Shown here: in pieces, positions 39,272-48,256 of the stretch
Numbering within the stretch: position 1 is the stretch's first letter
How the letters are laid out: every line of letters starts with the position of its first letter
Origin: UBA7672 sp963738625
GTDB lineage: Bacteria > Pseudomonadota > Alphaproteobacteria > Caulobacterales > Hyphomonadaceae
Length of the DNA: 64,000 bases
Direction: 5' to 3'
NCBI GenBank assembly: GCA_963738625.1
Contig: CAVTXH010000002.1
Span: forward strand, 186,001 to 250,000
The notes under the pieces: model-generated
Seen by the model: the letters and a program-made list of their open reading frames with translations, nothing else
Database searches by the model: none
Told to the model about the DNA's origin: nothing
Program-made: the position numbers and the translations under genes

Positions 39272-40579
39272 ATGAGAGAAGGCGGCAAGATCGATGCGGC
39301 GATCCTTGTGCTGCAGGACGTGCTGGAGCGGCGGACGCCGGTGAAGGAGGCGGTGCGCGACTGGGGCAAGCGGCATCGCTTCGCCGGCGCGCGGGACCGG
39401 GCGTGGATTTCCGGGCTGGTGCTGGATGCGCTGCGCAAGCGGAGTTCGATCGAGCATTCGATGGAGGCGACGGGGCCGCGTGCGCTGGCCATCGGCGCGC
39501 TGAAGCACGCCTGGGGCTGGGACGTTCGCAAGATCGAGGAAGCGTTCAAGGACGAGCACGCGCCCGCCGCGATGACGGGCAAGGAGCGCGAAGGAATTCT
39601 GTTGGCGCCGGATCCGTCCGCGCCGGCGCATGTGCGGGGCGATTATCCGGAATGGCTGGCGACGCACATGGCGCGGGCGTTCGGGCCGGATACGGTGGCC
39701 GAGGCGATGGCGATGGCGCTGCGAGCGCCGGTCGACCTGCGGGTCAACACGCTGAAGGCGGATGCCGAGAAGGCAGGGCGTGCGCTGGAGAGCGTGAAGG
39801 CCAAGCCGATGGCGGAGCTGGTGAACGGTTTCCGCATTCCGGCGCCGGACGCGATCGACCGCGGCGAGAGCGTCGAGGCGATACCGGCCTATTCCAAGGG
39901 CTGGGTGGAAGTGCAGGACATGGGGAGCCAGATCGCGGCGGCGGCGAGCAGCGCCAAGCCCGGCGAGCAGGTTCTCGACTATTGCGCGGGCGGCGGCGGC
40001 AAGACGATCGCCATGGCGGCGATGATGGAGAACAAGGGTCAGATATTTGCGCACGATGTGGACGGGCGGCGTTTGTCGGCCCTGATCCCGCGCATAGACC
40101 GGGCGGGCATCCGCAATGTGCAGCTGAGGCATCCGAAGGAGAACGCGTCGCTGGACGACCTCGTCGGCAAGATGGACCTGGTGATGATCGATGCGCCGTG
40201 CACGGGCGTCGGCACGTGGCGGCGCAAGCCCGATGCGAAATGGCGGGTGAGCGAAGGCGCCCTGCGGAAGCGTATCGAGGATCAGGCGACGATCCTGCGT
40301 ACGGCTTGCACATACGTGAAGCCGGGCGGGCGGCTGGTTTATGTGACGTGCTCCTTCCTGATGGAGGAGAATGAGGACCAGGTGGCGAGCTTCCTGATCG
40401 ACCGCGATGATTTCACGCAGGAAGACGCAGCGGAGGCGGCCGTGCGCTCGGGCCAGTTGACGGATGCGGGCGCGAAGCTGGTGCGCAAATGCCGGCGGCC
40501 GGACGGGTCGATGCGGCTGACGCCGCGAAGTGCGGGGAGCGACGGGTTCTTTGTCGCGGTGATGCGGAGGGCGGGGTGA
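39272..40579 (+). CDS. RsmB/NOP2-family RNA (cytosine-5)-methyltransferase
   Basis: A 435-residue SAM-dependent methyltransferase for m5C in rRNA. An N-terminal NusB-like helical region (about 1-130) precedes the Rossmann domain with VLDYCAGGGGKTIAMAA; the catalytic Cys lies in TCSFL and the second in MIDAPCTGVGTWRRKP. The start at 39272 is preferred over 39233, which would overlap DUF3088. Target is probably 16S rRNA position 967 by family, but several paralogues exist in alphaproteobacteria, so no symbol is given. Confidence 0.9.
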   Translation: MREGGKIDAAILVLQDVLERRTPVKEAVRDWGKRHRFAGARDRAWISGLVLDALRKRSSIEHSMEATGPRALAIGALKHAWGWDVRKIEEAFKDEHAPAAMTGKEREGILLAPDPSAPAHVRGDYPEWLATHMARAFGPDTVAEAMAMALRAPVDLRVNTLKADAEKAGRALESVKAKPMAELVNGFRIPAPDAIDRGESVEAIPAYSKGWVEVQDMGSQIAAAASSAKPGEQVLDYCAGGGGKTIAMAAMMENKGQIFAHDVDGRRLSALIPRIDRAGIRNVQLRHPKENASLDDLVGKMDLVMIDAPCTGVGTWRRKPDAKWRVSEGALRKRIEDQATILRTACTYVKPGGRLVYVTCSFLMEENEDQVASFLIDRDDFTQEDAAEAAVRSGQLTDAGAKLVRKCRRPDGSMRLTPRSAGSDGFFVAVMRRAG

Positions 40580-40875
40580 ATACCGGTGAAGCGCTGCCGG
40601 CCAGGATGATGCTGAAGCCGTCGAGGCTGAAGTGGGCGGTCGTGCTGGTCATATGCCTGGCCTTCGGCGCGATCGGGCTGTTCGTGATTCCGCCGGAGGA
40701 GGACCAGACGATGCGCTGGCTCACGGTGGGGTTCTTCGGCATCGGCGTGTTCGCCAGCTTGCCTGGGTTGTTGGGCGTTGGCGGGCTGGAGCTCGATCAG
40801 GAAGGCTTCACCATCCTGCGCTGGGGCAGGAATACGCGCCGGACGTGGCGGGAGTACGCGGCTGGTGCGTGTTGA
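40576..40875 (+). CDS. Small two-helix membrane protein, possibly truncated
   Basis: A 99-residue product from a GTG that overlaps the upstream stop (GTGA). Two hydrophobic helices (WAVVLVICLAFGAIGLFVI and WLTVGFFGIGVFASLPGLL) are followed by LELDQEGFTILRWGRNTRRTW, which resembles the strand after the membrane hairpin in STM3941-like PH-type proteins. The frame stops soon after, just before a 30-bp inverted repeat (40915-41001), so the original C-terminal domain seems lost. Confidence 0.6.
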   Translation: MNTGEALPARMMLKPSRLKWAVVLVICLAFGAIGLFVIPPEEDQTMRWLTVGFFGIGVFASLPGLLGVGGLELDQEGFTILRWGRNTRRTWREYAAGAC

Positions 40876-40914
40876 GCGAGTTGCGCTGGCGGCGTTGCGC
40901 GGGAGCTAGTGGAG

Positions 40915-41001
40915 GGGAGCGCCGGGCGCCTGCCCGGCCAAGCCTATCAACATTCAGAGTGCTCACGGATGGGCTTGGCCGGGCAGGCGCCCGGCGCTCC
41001 C
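40915..41001. repeat. Perfect 30-bp inverted repeat (MITE-like or palindromic unit)
   Basis: Left arm 40915-40944 and right arm 40972-41001 are exact complements (GGGAGCGCCGGGCGCC... and its reverse), with a 27-bp loop. It stands between the end of the small membrane-protein gene and guaA; no terminal transposase is present. Confidence 0.85.
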
Positions 41002-41076
41002 GGACGCTAGAGCCCCCGCTTGCGGATTGCGAGGCCGGCCAATTGACGGCGCGCGCGAACGTCTTCATCTGACGCC

Positions 41077-42654
41077 ATGGCGAGTCACACGTCCTCCACC
41101 CCGCAGCATGAACGCGTCCTGATTGTCGATTTCGGCAGCCAGGTGACGCAGCTGATTGCGCGCCGCCTTCGGGAAATGGGCGTCTATTGCGAGGTGCATC
41201 CCTACAATCGCGCCGAGGCGGTGATTGCGGGCGGGTTCAATCCCAAGGCGGTCATCTTCTCTGGCGGGCCGGCCAGCGTGACGGCGGACAAGAGCCCGCG
41301 CGCGCCCAAGGCGGCGTTCGATCTCGACGTGCCGATACTCGCCATCTGCTACGGCCAGCAGACCATGGCGGTGCAGCTTGGCGGCGAGGTCGAGGGCGGG
41401 CACGCGGCGGAGTTCGGCCGGGCGGATGTCGAGATCAGGGAAGCCAGCCCGCTGTTCGACGGGTTCTGGAAGGTCGGGGCCAAATATCCGGTGTGGATGA
41501 GCCATGGCGATCGCGTCACGCGGCTGCCCGAGGGCTTCAAGGTTGTCGGCACGTCAGAGAACGCGCCGTTCGCGATCGCGGTGGACGAAAGGCGGCGCTA
41601 CTACACGACCATGTTCCATCCCGAGGTGGTGCACACGCCGGACGGGGCGAAGCTGCTCGAGAATTTTGTCAAGAAGGTCGCCGGGCTGAAGGGCGACTGG
41701 ACGATGGCGGCGCTGCGGGCGGAGCAGGTGGAGAAGATCCGCGCGCAGGTCGGCAGGGGCAGGGTGATCTGCGGGCTTTCGGGCGGGGTGGATTCATCCG
41801 TCGCGGCGGTGCTGATCCACGAGGCGATCGGCGACCAGCTGACGTGCGTGTTCGTCGACACCGGGCTGATGCGCGCCAACGAGGCGGACGAGGTCGTGAA
41901 GCTGTTCCGCGGCCACTACAACATTCCGCTGGTGCATGTGGACGCAGCCAAGGAGTTTCTCGGCGGGCTGGCGGGCGTGAGCGATCCGGAAGCCAAGAGG
42001 AAATTCATCGGCAAGACGTTTGTCGAGATATTCGAGCGGGAAGCCAAGAAGATCGGCGGAGCGGGCTTCCTGGCGCAAGGGACGCTCTATCCGGACGTGA
42101 TCGAGAGCGTGTCGTTCGACGGCGGACCTTCGGTGACGATCAAGTCGCACCACAATGTCGGCGGGCTGCCCGAGCGGATGCACATGAAGCTGGTCGAGCC
42201 CTTGCGCGAACTGTTCAAGGACGAGGTGCGGGCGCTGGGGCGCGAGCTGGGGCTGCCGGAAACCTTCGTGGGGCGGCATCCGTTCCCGGGGCCGGGTCTT
42301 GCTATCCGCATTCCGGGCGAAATCACGCCGGAGCGCGTGGCGATCCTGCAGAAGGCTGACGCCATCTATCTCGACGAGATCCGCAAGGCGGGATTGTACG
42401 ACAAGATCTGGCAGGCCTTCGCCGTGCTGCTGCCGGTGCGCTCGGTGGGCGTGATGGGCGATGCGCGGACGTATGAATCCGTGCTGGCGCTGCGTGCGGT
42501 GACGTCGACCGACGGCATGACGGCGGACTTCTACCCGTTCGACATGAATTTCCTTGGCCGCACGGCGACGCGCATCATCAACGAAGTGAAGGGCGTCAGC
42601 CGCGTGGTCTACGACGTCACGAGCAAGCCGCCGGGCACGATCGAGTGGGAATGA
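41077..42654 (+). CDS. guaA: GMP synthase (glutamine-hydrolysing)
   Basis: A 525-residue enzyme aminating XMP to GMP. The class I glutaminase domain has nucleophile Cys91 in LAICYGQQ and the downstream His/Glu in FHPEVVHTP; the ATP pyrophosphatase domain has the P-loop GLSGGVDSSVAAVL near residue 240; the dimerisation domain ends TIEWE. The last bases of the gene contain the 13-bp core shared with 58328-58340, marking it as the insertion target of the island that follows. Confidence 0.97.
   Translation: MASHTSSTPQHERVLIVDFGSQVTQLIARRLREMGVYCEVHPYNRAEAVIAGGFNPKAVIFSGGPASVTADKSPRAPKAAFDLDVPILAICYGQQTMAVQLGGEVEGGHAAEFGRADVEIREASPLFDGFWKVGAKYPVWMSHGDRVTRLPEGFKVVGTSENAPFAIAVDERRRYYTTMFHPEVVHTPDGAKLLENFVKKVAGLKGDWTMAALRAEQVEKIRAQVGRGRVICGLSGGVDSSVAAVLIHEAIGDQLTCVFVDTGLMRANEADEVVKLFRGHYNIPLVHVDAAKEFLGGLAGVSDPEAKRKFIGKTFVEIFEREAKKIGGAGFLAQGTLYPDVIESVSFDGGPSVTIKSHHNVGGLPERMHMKLVEPLRELFKDEVRALGRELGLPETFVGRHPFPGPGLAIRIPGEITPERVAILQKADAIYLDEIRKAGLYDKIWQAFAVLLPVRSVGVMGDARTYESVLALRAVTSTDGMTADFYPFDMNFLGRTATRIINEVKGVSRVVYDVTSKPPGTIEWE
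42637..42649. other. attL core of the guaA-integrated island
   Basis: ACGATCGAGTGGG within the last codons of guaA, repeated exactly at 58328-58340, with two of the next three bases also shared. The tyrosine integrase gene begins 313 bp after the guaA stop. The 3' end of guaA is a well-known integration hotspot for islands. Confidence 0.8.
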
Positions 42655-42819
42655 TTCAGAGCTCTTCCGGGCGGTTCGCCGCCTATCGGAAATCTAACCT
42701 AGCGCTCTGAAAACCCTCAAAAATCTAATCGACATCTATCGTCTCCGTTCGCCGAACAGCGCGTCGGTTTGACGGTGCACGTGACGGCATGGCGAGAACG
42801 GCGAAAGCCGCTCGGACGC

Positions 42820-42927
42820 GATACCGTCACGCCATTTCCCGCCATTTCCGCGCGTTTCGACCAAAATAGAATGTAAAACCAAGTGGATGGGCGTGTTCTG
42901 ACGGTATCTTGCCTGACGGTATCTTGA
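42820..42927. promoter_or_regulatory. Repeated TGACGGTAT sites upstream of the integrase
   Basis: TGACGGTATC at 42820-42829 (minus strand), 42899-42908 and 42914-42923, the last two in a 15-bp tandem duplication (42898-42927); a TGACGGTATG variant lies at 43033-43042. These look like arm-type integrase or recombination-directionality-factor sites. Confidence 0.5.
42832..42849. repeat. 18-bp inverted repeat flanking the int-alpA module (left arm)
   Basis: CCATTTCCCGCCATTTCC; its complement recurs at 44556-44573 (GGAAATGGCCGGAAATGG) with one mismatch. Each arm is itself a doubled GGAAATGG unit. Together the arms bracket int and the first alpA-like gene. Confidence 0.6.
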
Positions 42928-42967
42928 GCCGAGTTTCGCGCCCTCCCGCATCCCGCGGAGCTAAAAA

Positions 42968-44224
42968 ATGTTGACCGACACAGCACTGAAAAACCTGAAA
43001 CCAAAGGACAAAACGTATAAGGCAGCCGACCGTGACGGTATGTACGCCGAGGTTAGACCAACCGGCACGACGGTGTTCCGTTTCGACTACCGTCTACACG
43101 GGAGGCGCGAAACGCTGACGCTGGGCCAGTACGGCCGGGATGGGATCACACTCGCTCAAGCGCGCGAGCGGTGCATCGAGGCCCGCAAGGCCGTGAAGAA
43201 CGGATTATCGCCTGCGCAGAATAAGCAGCGCGAGAAACGCAGGCTCGCCGCCGCGAACACCTTCGACGAGTTCGGAGAAGCGTACTTCAAAGAGTCCAAG
43301 ATGGCGGAGTCGACGCGAGCAATGCGCCGGCACGTCTATGATCGCGACATCGCGCCGACGTGGAAAAAGCGGCTTCTGGCTGAGATTACGCCGGAGGACC
43401 TGAGAGGCCTCTGCAAGAGGGTGAAGGACCGCGGCGCCCCCGCGACCGCCATCCATGTCCGGGACATCGTCAAACAGATCTTCGGCTTCGCCATTCTCCA
43501 TGGCGAGAGAGTTGAAAATCCAGCCGACGCTGTTGGTCCGGCATCGATCGCGACGTTCGAAGTTCGCGACAGGGCGCTGTCTCCCAGCGAAATTAGGATC
43601 GCGTTTCGGCTGATCGAGCGTGTCGCAACGCTCCCGACCATCCGCCTGGGTCTGAGGCTCATCCTGCTCACGATGGTGCGCAAGAGCGAGTTGCAGGATG
43701 CGACCTGGAACGAAGTCGATTTCGAGAACCGAGTGTGGTCCATTCCGAAGGAACGGATGAAGCGATCCAAGGCGCACAACGTCTATCTGTCGCAGCAGGC
43801 GATCGACATCCTGATCGCTCTCAAGACCTGCTCCGGCAATTCACGCTACCTGCTGCCGTCGCGTTACGATGCGGACGAGCCGATGTCGCGAGCGACCTTT
43901 AACCGCGTGACCTCTGCGATCGTTGAATTGGCGAAGAAGGATGAGCTGCCGCTTTGTCCTTTCACGGTGCACGACCTGCGTCGCACGGGCTCGACGTTGC
44001 TCAACGAGGTAGGCTTCAACAGCGATTGGATCGAGAAGTGCTTAGCTCACGAGGACGGACGCTCCTCGCGTGGCGTCTATAACAAAGCCGAGTACGAGCC
44101 GCAGCGACGCCACATGCTTCAGCAATGGGCGAATATGGTCGACGCCTGGATCAAGGGAGACAAATCCGCGCCGGTACTGATGCCGCCGGCGCTGGAGCTG
44201 GTGGCGCACGATCCGCAGGCCTAG
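42968..44224 (+). CDS. int: Tyrosine-type site-specific integrase (P4-like)
   Basis: A 418-residue integrase. N-terminal DUF4102-type arm-binding domain (ALKNLKPKDKTYKAADRDGMY), core-binding domain, then the catalytic domain with Arg238 in TMVRKSEL, His335 and Arg338 in VHDLRRTG, His361 in CLAHEDG and nucleophile Tyr371 in RGVYNKAEY. It lies 313 bp after the guaA stop, in the same orientation, as expected for an enzyme integrating at the guaA 3' end. It converges with the AlpA-like gene, overlapping by 4 bases. Confidence 0.95.
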   Translation: MLTDTALKNLKPKDKTYKAADRDGMYAEVRPTGTTVFRFDYRLHGRRETLTLGQYGRDGITLAQARERCIEARKAVKNGLSPAQNKQREKRRLAAANTFDEFGEAYFKESKMAESTRAMRRHVYDRDIAPTWKKRLLAEITPEDLRGLCKRVKDRGAPATAIHVRDIVKQIFGFAILHGERVENPADAVGPASIATFEVRDRALSPSEIRIAFRLIERVATLPTIRLGLRLILLTMVRKSELQDATWNEVDFENRVWSIPKERMKRSKAHNVYLSQQAIDILIALKTCSGNSRYLLPSRYDADEPMSRATFNRVTSAIVELAKKDELPLCPFTVHDLRRTGSTLLNEVGFNSDWIEKCLAHEDGRSSRGVYNKAEYEPQRRHMLQQWANMVDAWIKGDKSAPVLMPPALELVAHDPQA

Positions 44225-44493
44225 GACCGCACCGGCCGCGACCTCCGCCGCCGCACGTCAGGGTGCGGCGGCGGGACGAGGCCAGTCGCCGCGCGTCGTG
44301 CGGCGAGCCAAAGATTGATTTCACTGAGGTCCCAGACGGGGCAACGCGGTGTTAGGTAGAAGCGTTTCGGAAACTCTCCCCGCTGTTCCATCTCATAGAT
44401 CGTGGTGTCGGCAAGCGGCACGAGTTCGCGCAGTTGCTGGCGACGGACAACGGGTTTGGCTTCGACCATTTCAACGGCTAGGGCGGCAAGCAT
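44221..44493 (-). CDS. AlpA-family DNA-binding regulator
   Basis: A 90-residue winged-helix protein of the phage AlpA type: VVRRQQLRELVPLADTTIYE for the recognition helix, then MEQRGEFPKRFYLTPRC and WDLSEINLWLAARR. AlpA of CP4-57 activates the integrase and so excision. A GGAGA site precedes the ATG. Two further AlpA-like genes lie at the right end of the island. Confidence 0.9.
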   Translation of the reverse strand: MLAALAVEMVEAKPVVRRQQLRELVPLADTTIYEMEQRGEFPKRFYLTPRCPVWDLSEINLWLAARRAATGLVPPPHPDVRRRRSRPVRS

Positions 44494-44537
44494 GATCAGT
44501 CTCCTCGGTAGATGCGATGATGCTTGCGCCGGCTAGA

Positions 44538-44555
44538 TGGAGCGGGAATCGAGCC
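44538..44555 (-). other. tRNA 3'-end-like fragment
   Basis: On the minus strand GGCTCGATTCCCGCTCCA resembles a T-arm plus acceptor end with CCA, but no complete tRNA surrounds it. It could be the remnant of an attachment site from an element integrated at a tRNA. It touches the inverted repeat 44556-44573. The rest of 44494-44906 shows no gene. Confidence 0.35.
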
Positions 44556-44573
44556 GGAAATGGCCGGAAATGG
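44556..44573. repeat. 18-bp inverted repeat flanking the int-alpA module (right arm)
   Basis: Complement of 42832-42849 with one mismatch; see that entry. Confidence 0.6.
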
Positions 44574-44906
44574 TAGGAAAAGCAACGCTCGCCCAATCGG
44601 AGAGCGAAACCCTGATGCTTCTCAGGAGAACACCCGACAGGTCCGCCGAATGGCAAATGATGGACGGTGCAGAGAGCCGTTTGTTTTCAGTAATTTGCAC
44701 GTTCTCAGGCACACCGCAGGCACACTGAAATCGAGCGGACGTCATTGAAATTCGGGAAAACACGAAGCAATTTCGCGGCGCACCAAGCGGTTGTGAGCAA
44801 CGGCGCCTGAAGCGCTCTTTAGGATCATCGCGAACGGGATCGCGAAGCACAGGTCGAAGGTAGGTTTCCCCTCACGCCGTGCAATCAGTTGTTCAAGGAG
44901 ACATCT

Positions 44907-46256
44907 ATGGCCGAGTTGGAGCAGCAATCGCCATCCCGCGATAGCGCCCCTGGGATCGGGAAGTGTGCGACCAAGCGTAAAAGCAATGCGTCAGGTCGAA
45001 AGGCAAGAGCGCTGCCGGAGGCGCACCTTCGAGTGAGCGCCCTGGATTCCCAAATCAGTCGATCTGTTCTAGTGTCGCAAGTCTTCTGTCGGCGCCATAT
45101 GAGTCAGCTTTTCGCCAAAACCAGCATCGCTACCGTCGGCTCGATGGCGTCCAGGCGTCGAGGCGATCGGTTTGCGCAGCTTCGCGCTATGCCTATTCGT
45201 GATGTGGCGATGAAGCTTGGCATTAAGCGCCCCGCAAAATCCATGCGGTGCCCATTGCCTGGCCATGAAGATCGCCATCCCTCCTTTGCCTTCTTCTTTC
45301 AGACCAACACGTGGAAATGTTTTGGCTGCGGGAGAGGCGGGAGCGCGATCGACCTCGTTGCCGCCGTGCTCGGATGTTCTGTGGCGGAGGCCGCAAACTG
45401 GCTTGATAGCGGACAGGATCGCTTTCTGATCGCAAACCCTGCAGGGCAAATCATGGACGACACTGGCTTTTCTGATTGCGCGTCGTCAACTCCTGATCCT
45501 CAAATCTATCGAGCGCTGCTCTCGATGAGCCCTTTGTCTCGAGCGGCGCGCGACTATCTGCATAGCCGCGGTTTTTCTGACGCCACGATTGCGCATTTCC
45601 AGCTCGGCTACCTCGCCACTGCGCCGTCCGTCTTATTCGATTTAATCCGCCTGTTCGGACGATCGCGGCTCCATCGGGCCGGTCTTCTGTCAAGCCGGCG
45701 TGCAGCGCGATTGGCGCTGCCTTCAAACAGCATCGTCTTTCCTTTTCTGAGCGGGCAACATGTCAACTATTTGCAATGCCGGCTGATGCCCGACGCCAAG
45801 GGGCCAAGATGGATGGGGCTCAGCGGCATCAAGAAGCCGGTATTCAACAGTGATGTCATCCAAAACACCAAGACAATTTACGTCTGCGAAGGGGCAACGG
45901 ATGTTTTGTCGGCGCACGAGCTTGGCGTGTCCGCGATCGGGCTCCTGGGAAGCGCATCAAGAGTTGCGCCTGATCTATTGAACGTGCTTGCCCGGCGAAC
46001 GGTCTTTGTCGTTCCCGATAACGACCCCGCAGGCGCGGCAATGTTGAAGGCGTTTATCGTCGATCTTGAGAGGGTTGGCGGCAAGGCGATCGAGAAGAAA
46101 GTCCCGATGGGCTCTGATCTCAACGACTATCTGGTGCTGAAGCGGAAAACCGACGCGGATCGAGCAACCAGAGGATCGCGACCTGACTGTCGGGATGGGC
46201 GCCAGGCTGCGAGCGGAGCTATTTCAATGGATGTGCCGCAGCGAAACGGGGTCTAA
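44907..46256 (+). CDS. CHC2 zinc-finger / Toprim DNA primase-like protein
   Basis: A 449-residue replication-type primase. Basic N-terminal region, then the CHC2 zinc finger MRCPLPGHEDRHPS...WKCFGCGRGG (about residues 110-142), a DnaG-like helical part (ARDYLHSRGFSDATIAHFQLGY) and the Toprim motifs TIYVCEGATDVLSA and FVVPDNDPAGAAM. Such primases in integrative elements prime lagging-strand replication during transfer or after excision. AAGGAGA precedes the ATG. The C-terminal 40 residues are unconserved and Arg-rich. IS630 is inserted about 45 bp downstream. Confidence 0.88.
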   Translation: MAELEQQSPSRDSAPGIGKCATKRKSNASGRKARALPEAHLRVSALDSQISRSVLVSQVFCRRHMSQLFAKTSIATVGSMASRRRGDRFAQLRAMPIRDVAMKLGIKRPAKSMRCPLPGHEDRHPSFAFFFQTNTWKCFGCGRGGSAIDLVAAVLGCSVAEAANWLDSGQDRFLIANPAGQIMDDTGFSDCASSTPDPQIYRALLSMSPLSRAARDYLHSRGFSDATIAHFQLGYLATAPSVLFDLIRLFGRSRLHRAGLLSSRRAARLALPSNSIVFPFLSGQHVNYLQCRLMPDAKGPRWMGLSGIKKPVFNSDVIQNTKTIYVCEGATDVLSAHELGVSAIGLLGSASRVAPDLLNVLARRTVFVVPDNDPAGAAMLKAFIVDLERVGGKAIEKKVPMGSDLNDYLVLKRKTDADRATRGSRPDCRDGRQAASGAISMDVPQRNGV

Positions 46257-46317
46257 GAGGGTCGCTCTAATCTGCCCGAGCGGTAAGAACCCGGCGTTTG
46301 ATACCAGCCGCCATAAA

Positions 46318-46815
46318 TCATGACGCGGTCGCCCACTTGCGCTGGGTGATGGAGGTGAGACGGGCCGGCGTTGCGATGAGACCGTTCCAGGCGGTGCAGC
46401 AAGCATCGACGATGGCGTCGTAAGTCTCGTAGATTCGCAGCGCGAGATTGTTGGCGCGCAGGAACTCCCAGACGTTTTCGACCGGGTTCAACTCGGGCGC
46501 GTAGGGCGGCAGGTAGATGAGCGTGACATTGCTCGGCGGACGTATGGCGGTCGGGGAATGCCAGCCGGCCCCGTCGATCACCAAGGCGGCGTGGGCGTCG
46601 GGAGCGATGCTGCGGCCGATTTCCTCAAGATGCAGGTTCATGGCCTCGGCGTTGACCTGAGGCAGCACCAGGGCGGCGCCGACGCCGCGTTCAGGACAGA
46701 CCGCGCCGAACAGATAGGCCCATTCATAGCGGGTGTCGCGCCGGGCCCGCGGCCGCGAGCCGCGCTTGGCCCAGATGCGCGTCAGTGTTCCCTTCTGGCC
46801 GATGCGCGCTTCATC
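46318..46815 (-). pseudogene. IS630 transposase, C-terminal DDE part
   Basis: About 165 residues from DEARIGQKGTLTRIWAKRG to the stop. DDE_3 catalytic residues: the first Asp is DEARIG itself, the second lies in LVIDGAGWHSP, the Glu in LPPYAPELNPVENVWEFLR. Separated from its N-terminal half by the IS110-type insertion, so no full transposase is made. Confidence 0.85.
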
Positions 46816-47119
46816 CTTACATGAGGGTTCGGCTGTCAATGTCGTTTCTACATCGGGTCCTCCGTTGGGATATGAGGTCAGTGACGTTCGTCTCGGGCCC
46901 CCGGGCGAGTTCCCTGTGGCAGCAACAGCTGCGTAACCTTACATGCGGTCGGGTCCTGTGAAGGAAGCCCGCACCATAATGCCTCATACACGAGGCGTTG
47001 CCCGGGGTGAGCGCGACCAACCTGAAACGCGGCAGCAATACGCTACCAAAGAAGAAGACGGTCGTGCTTCCCGTATCGTCGCCGACGCTGATTCAGCCTT
47101 TTGCGACAATCTCCTCAGA
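46816..47119 (-). other. Long non-coding end of the IS110/IS1111-type element, bridge-RNA candidate
   Basis: About 304 bp separate the transposase stop from the element end, against about 79 bp on the 5' side. In IS1111-group elements the longer non-coding end lies 3' of the recombinase gene and encodes the bridge RNA, which specifies target and donor sites. No individual loops are assigned here. Confidence 0.45.
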
Positions 47120-48256
47120 TCATGCGGTCACTTGCGTCGGCGCTCCGATATGCACGCCGTCCGGAACTACGCCGGTTTCGACGTAGCGCCAGAGCGCAAT
47201 GAGAAGCCGTCTTGCCATCGCCACGATGGCGATTCGCCGCGTGCGTCCCTGGAGCACGCCAACACGCTCGCGAAACCATGCGGCGAGTGCGCTATCGGGC
47301 TGGTAACGCAGCCATAGCCAAGCGAGTTGGATTAAGGTCTTGCGCGCCCGCGGGTTGCCCGCACGACTGATGCTTCGGTCTCGGTCAATGCCTCCACTCT
47401 GAAAAGGCATTGGCGCAATGCCGACGTAGCTGGCGAGTTGCCGGCGATTGGCGAAGGGGCGGTAGAGCACCTCGCGAACCAGCACGGCGGCGAAGTTCGC
47501 TCCGATGCCGCGGATGCGCTGCAAGTCTGCGATCTTTTGAGTTATCTCGTCGTTGGCCGTTGCAGCCATTGTCTCGGCGCGCTCGTTTTCCAGTTCGCGG
47601 ATCAGCTCCATAACCAGCATAAGCCGGCGGCGCAGGCGGTTGATCTCGGCCTGCATCAGGGAAGGCAACGCGCGGCCATCACCGGTTCGTAGCTCAGCCA
47701 TGTCGCGCTCCCATGAGCGTAGCGACGGCCTTCCCCGGATGCCCTGTGTGAACAGCAACGCCTCGATTCTGTTCTCGATGCGCAGCCTTTCTTGTACGAG
47801 GTGCTCGCGCTCGCGGTGCGGGCGCTTGGCATCCTCTTCCGCAGGAGTGGGTACGCGCACCATGCTGCAGACCTCTCGGTCACCGTTTAGCCAGGTTGCC
47901 AGCACACGCAACATGCCTTCGGCATCGAGCCGGTCAGTCTTCGCCCTGCGTGCGCGTCGGTTCACGAGGATGCTGGTCGGCTCGAGCACATAGGCGGTAA
48001 CTCCATGCGCGGCGAGCAATCGGTGCAGCCAGAAACCGTCTCGACCGGCCTCGAAACAGCAGACGACTTCCACAGGTCGCTCGAGAGTAGTCGATGCGCG
48101 TGATCGCAGCTCGCCGATCAGCGCCAGCAGCGCTTCCTTGTCGCCGCCCTCGATCCGGTGCAATCGCGCCTTCGGGGCGCCAGGCAATTGCGCTGCGACC
48201 AGCCACGTCGAGAGGCTGAGTTCGATAGCGATGTGTATGGTGTTCTCGGATCGCAT
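47120..48256 (-). CDS. IS110-family transposase (DEDD recombinase)
   Basis: A 378-residue RuvC-like recombinase. N-terminal DEDD domain starts TIHIAIELSLSTWLVA (Glu at the first acidic position, as in one IS110 subgroup), with KTDRLDAEGMLRVL; coiled-coil middle; C-terminal Tnp20 domain with LQRIRGIGANFAAVLVRE, YVGIAPMPFQSGG and the serine-containing SISRAGNPRARKTLIQLAW. The gene is intact. IS110 enzymes work with a bridge RNA made from the element's own non-coding end. Confidence 0.92.
   Translation of the reverse strand: MRSENTIHIAIELSLSTWLVAAQLPGAPKARLHRIEGGDKEALLALIGELRSRASTTLERPVEVVCCFEAGRDGFWLHRLLAAHGVTAYVLEPTSILVNRRARRAKTDRLDAEGMLRVLATWLNGDREVCSMVRVPTPAEEDAKRPHREREHLVQERLRIENRIEALLFTQGIRGRPSLRSWERDMAELRTGDGRALPSLMQAEINRLRRRLMLVMELIRELENERAETMAATANDEITQKIADLQRIRGIGANFAAVLVREVLYRPFANRRQLASYVGIAPMPFQSGGIDRDRSISRAGNPRARKTLIQLAWLWLRYQPDSALAAWFRERVGVLQGRTRRIAIVAMARRLLIALWRYVETGVVPDGVHIGAPTQVTA

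Noticed and set aside
38551..39582. A 343-codon minus-strand frame across the REP units, DUF3088 and the RsmB-like gene start
   Set aside because: It runs through palindromic repeats and antisense to two supported genes.
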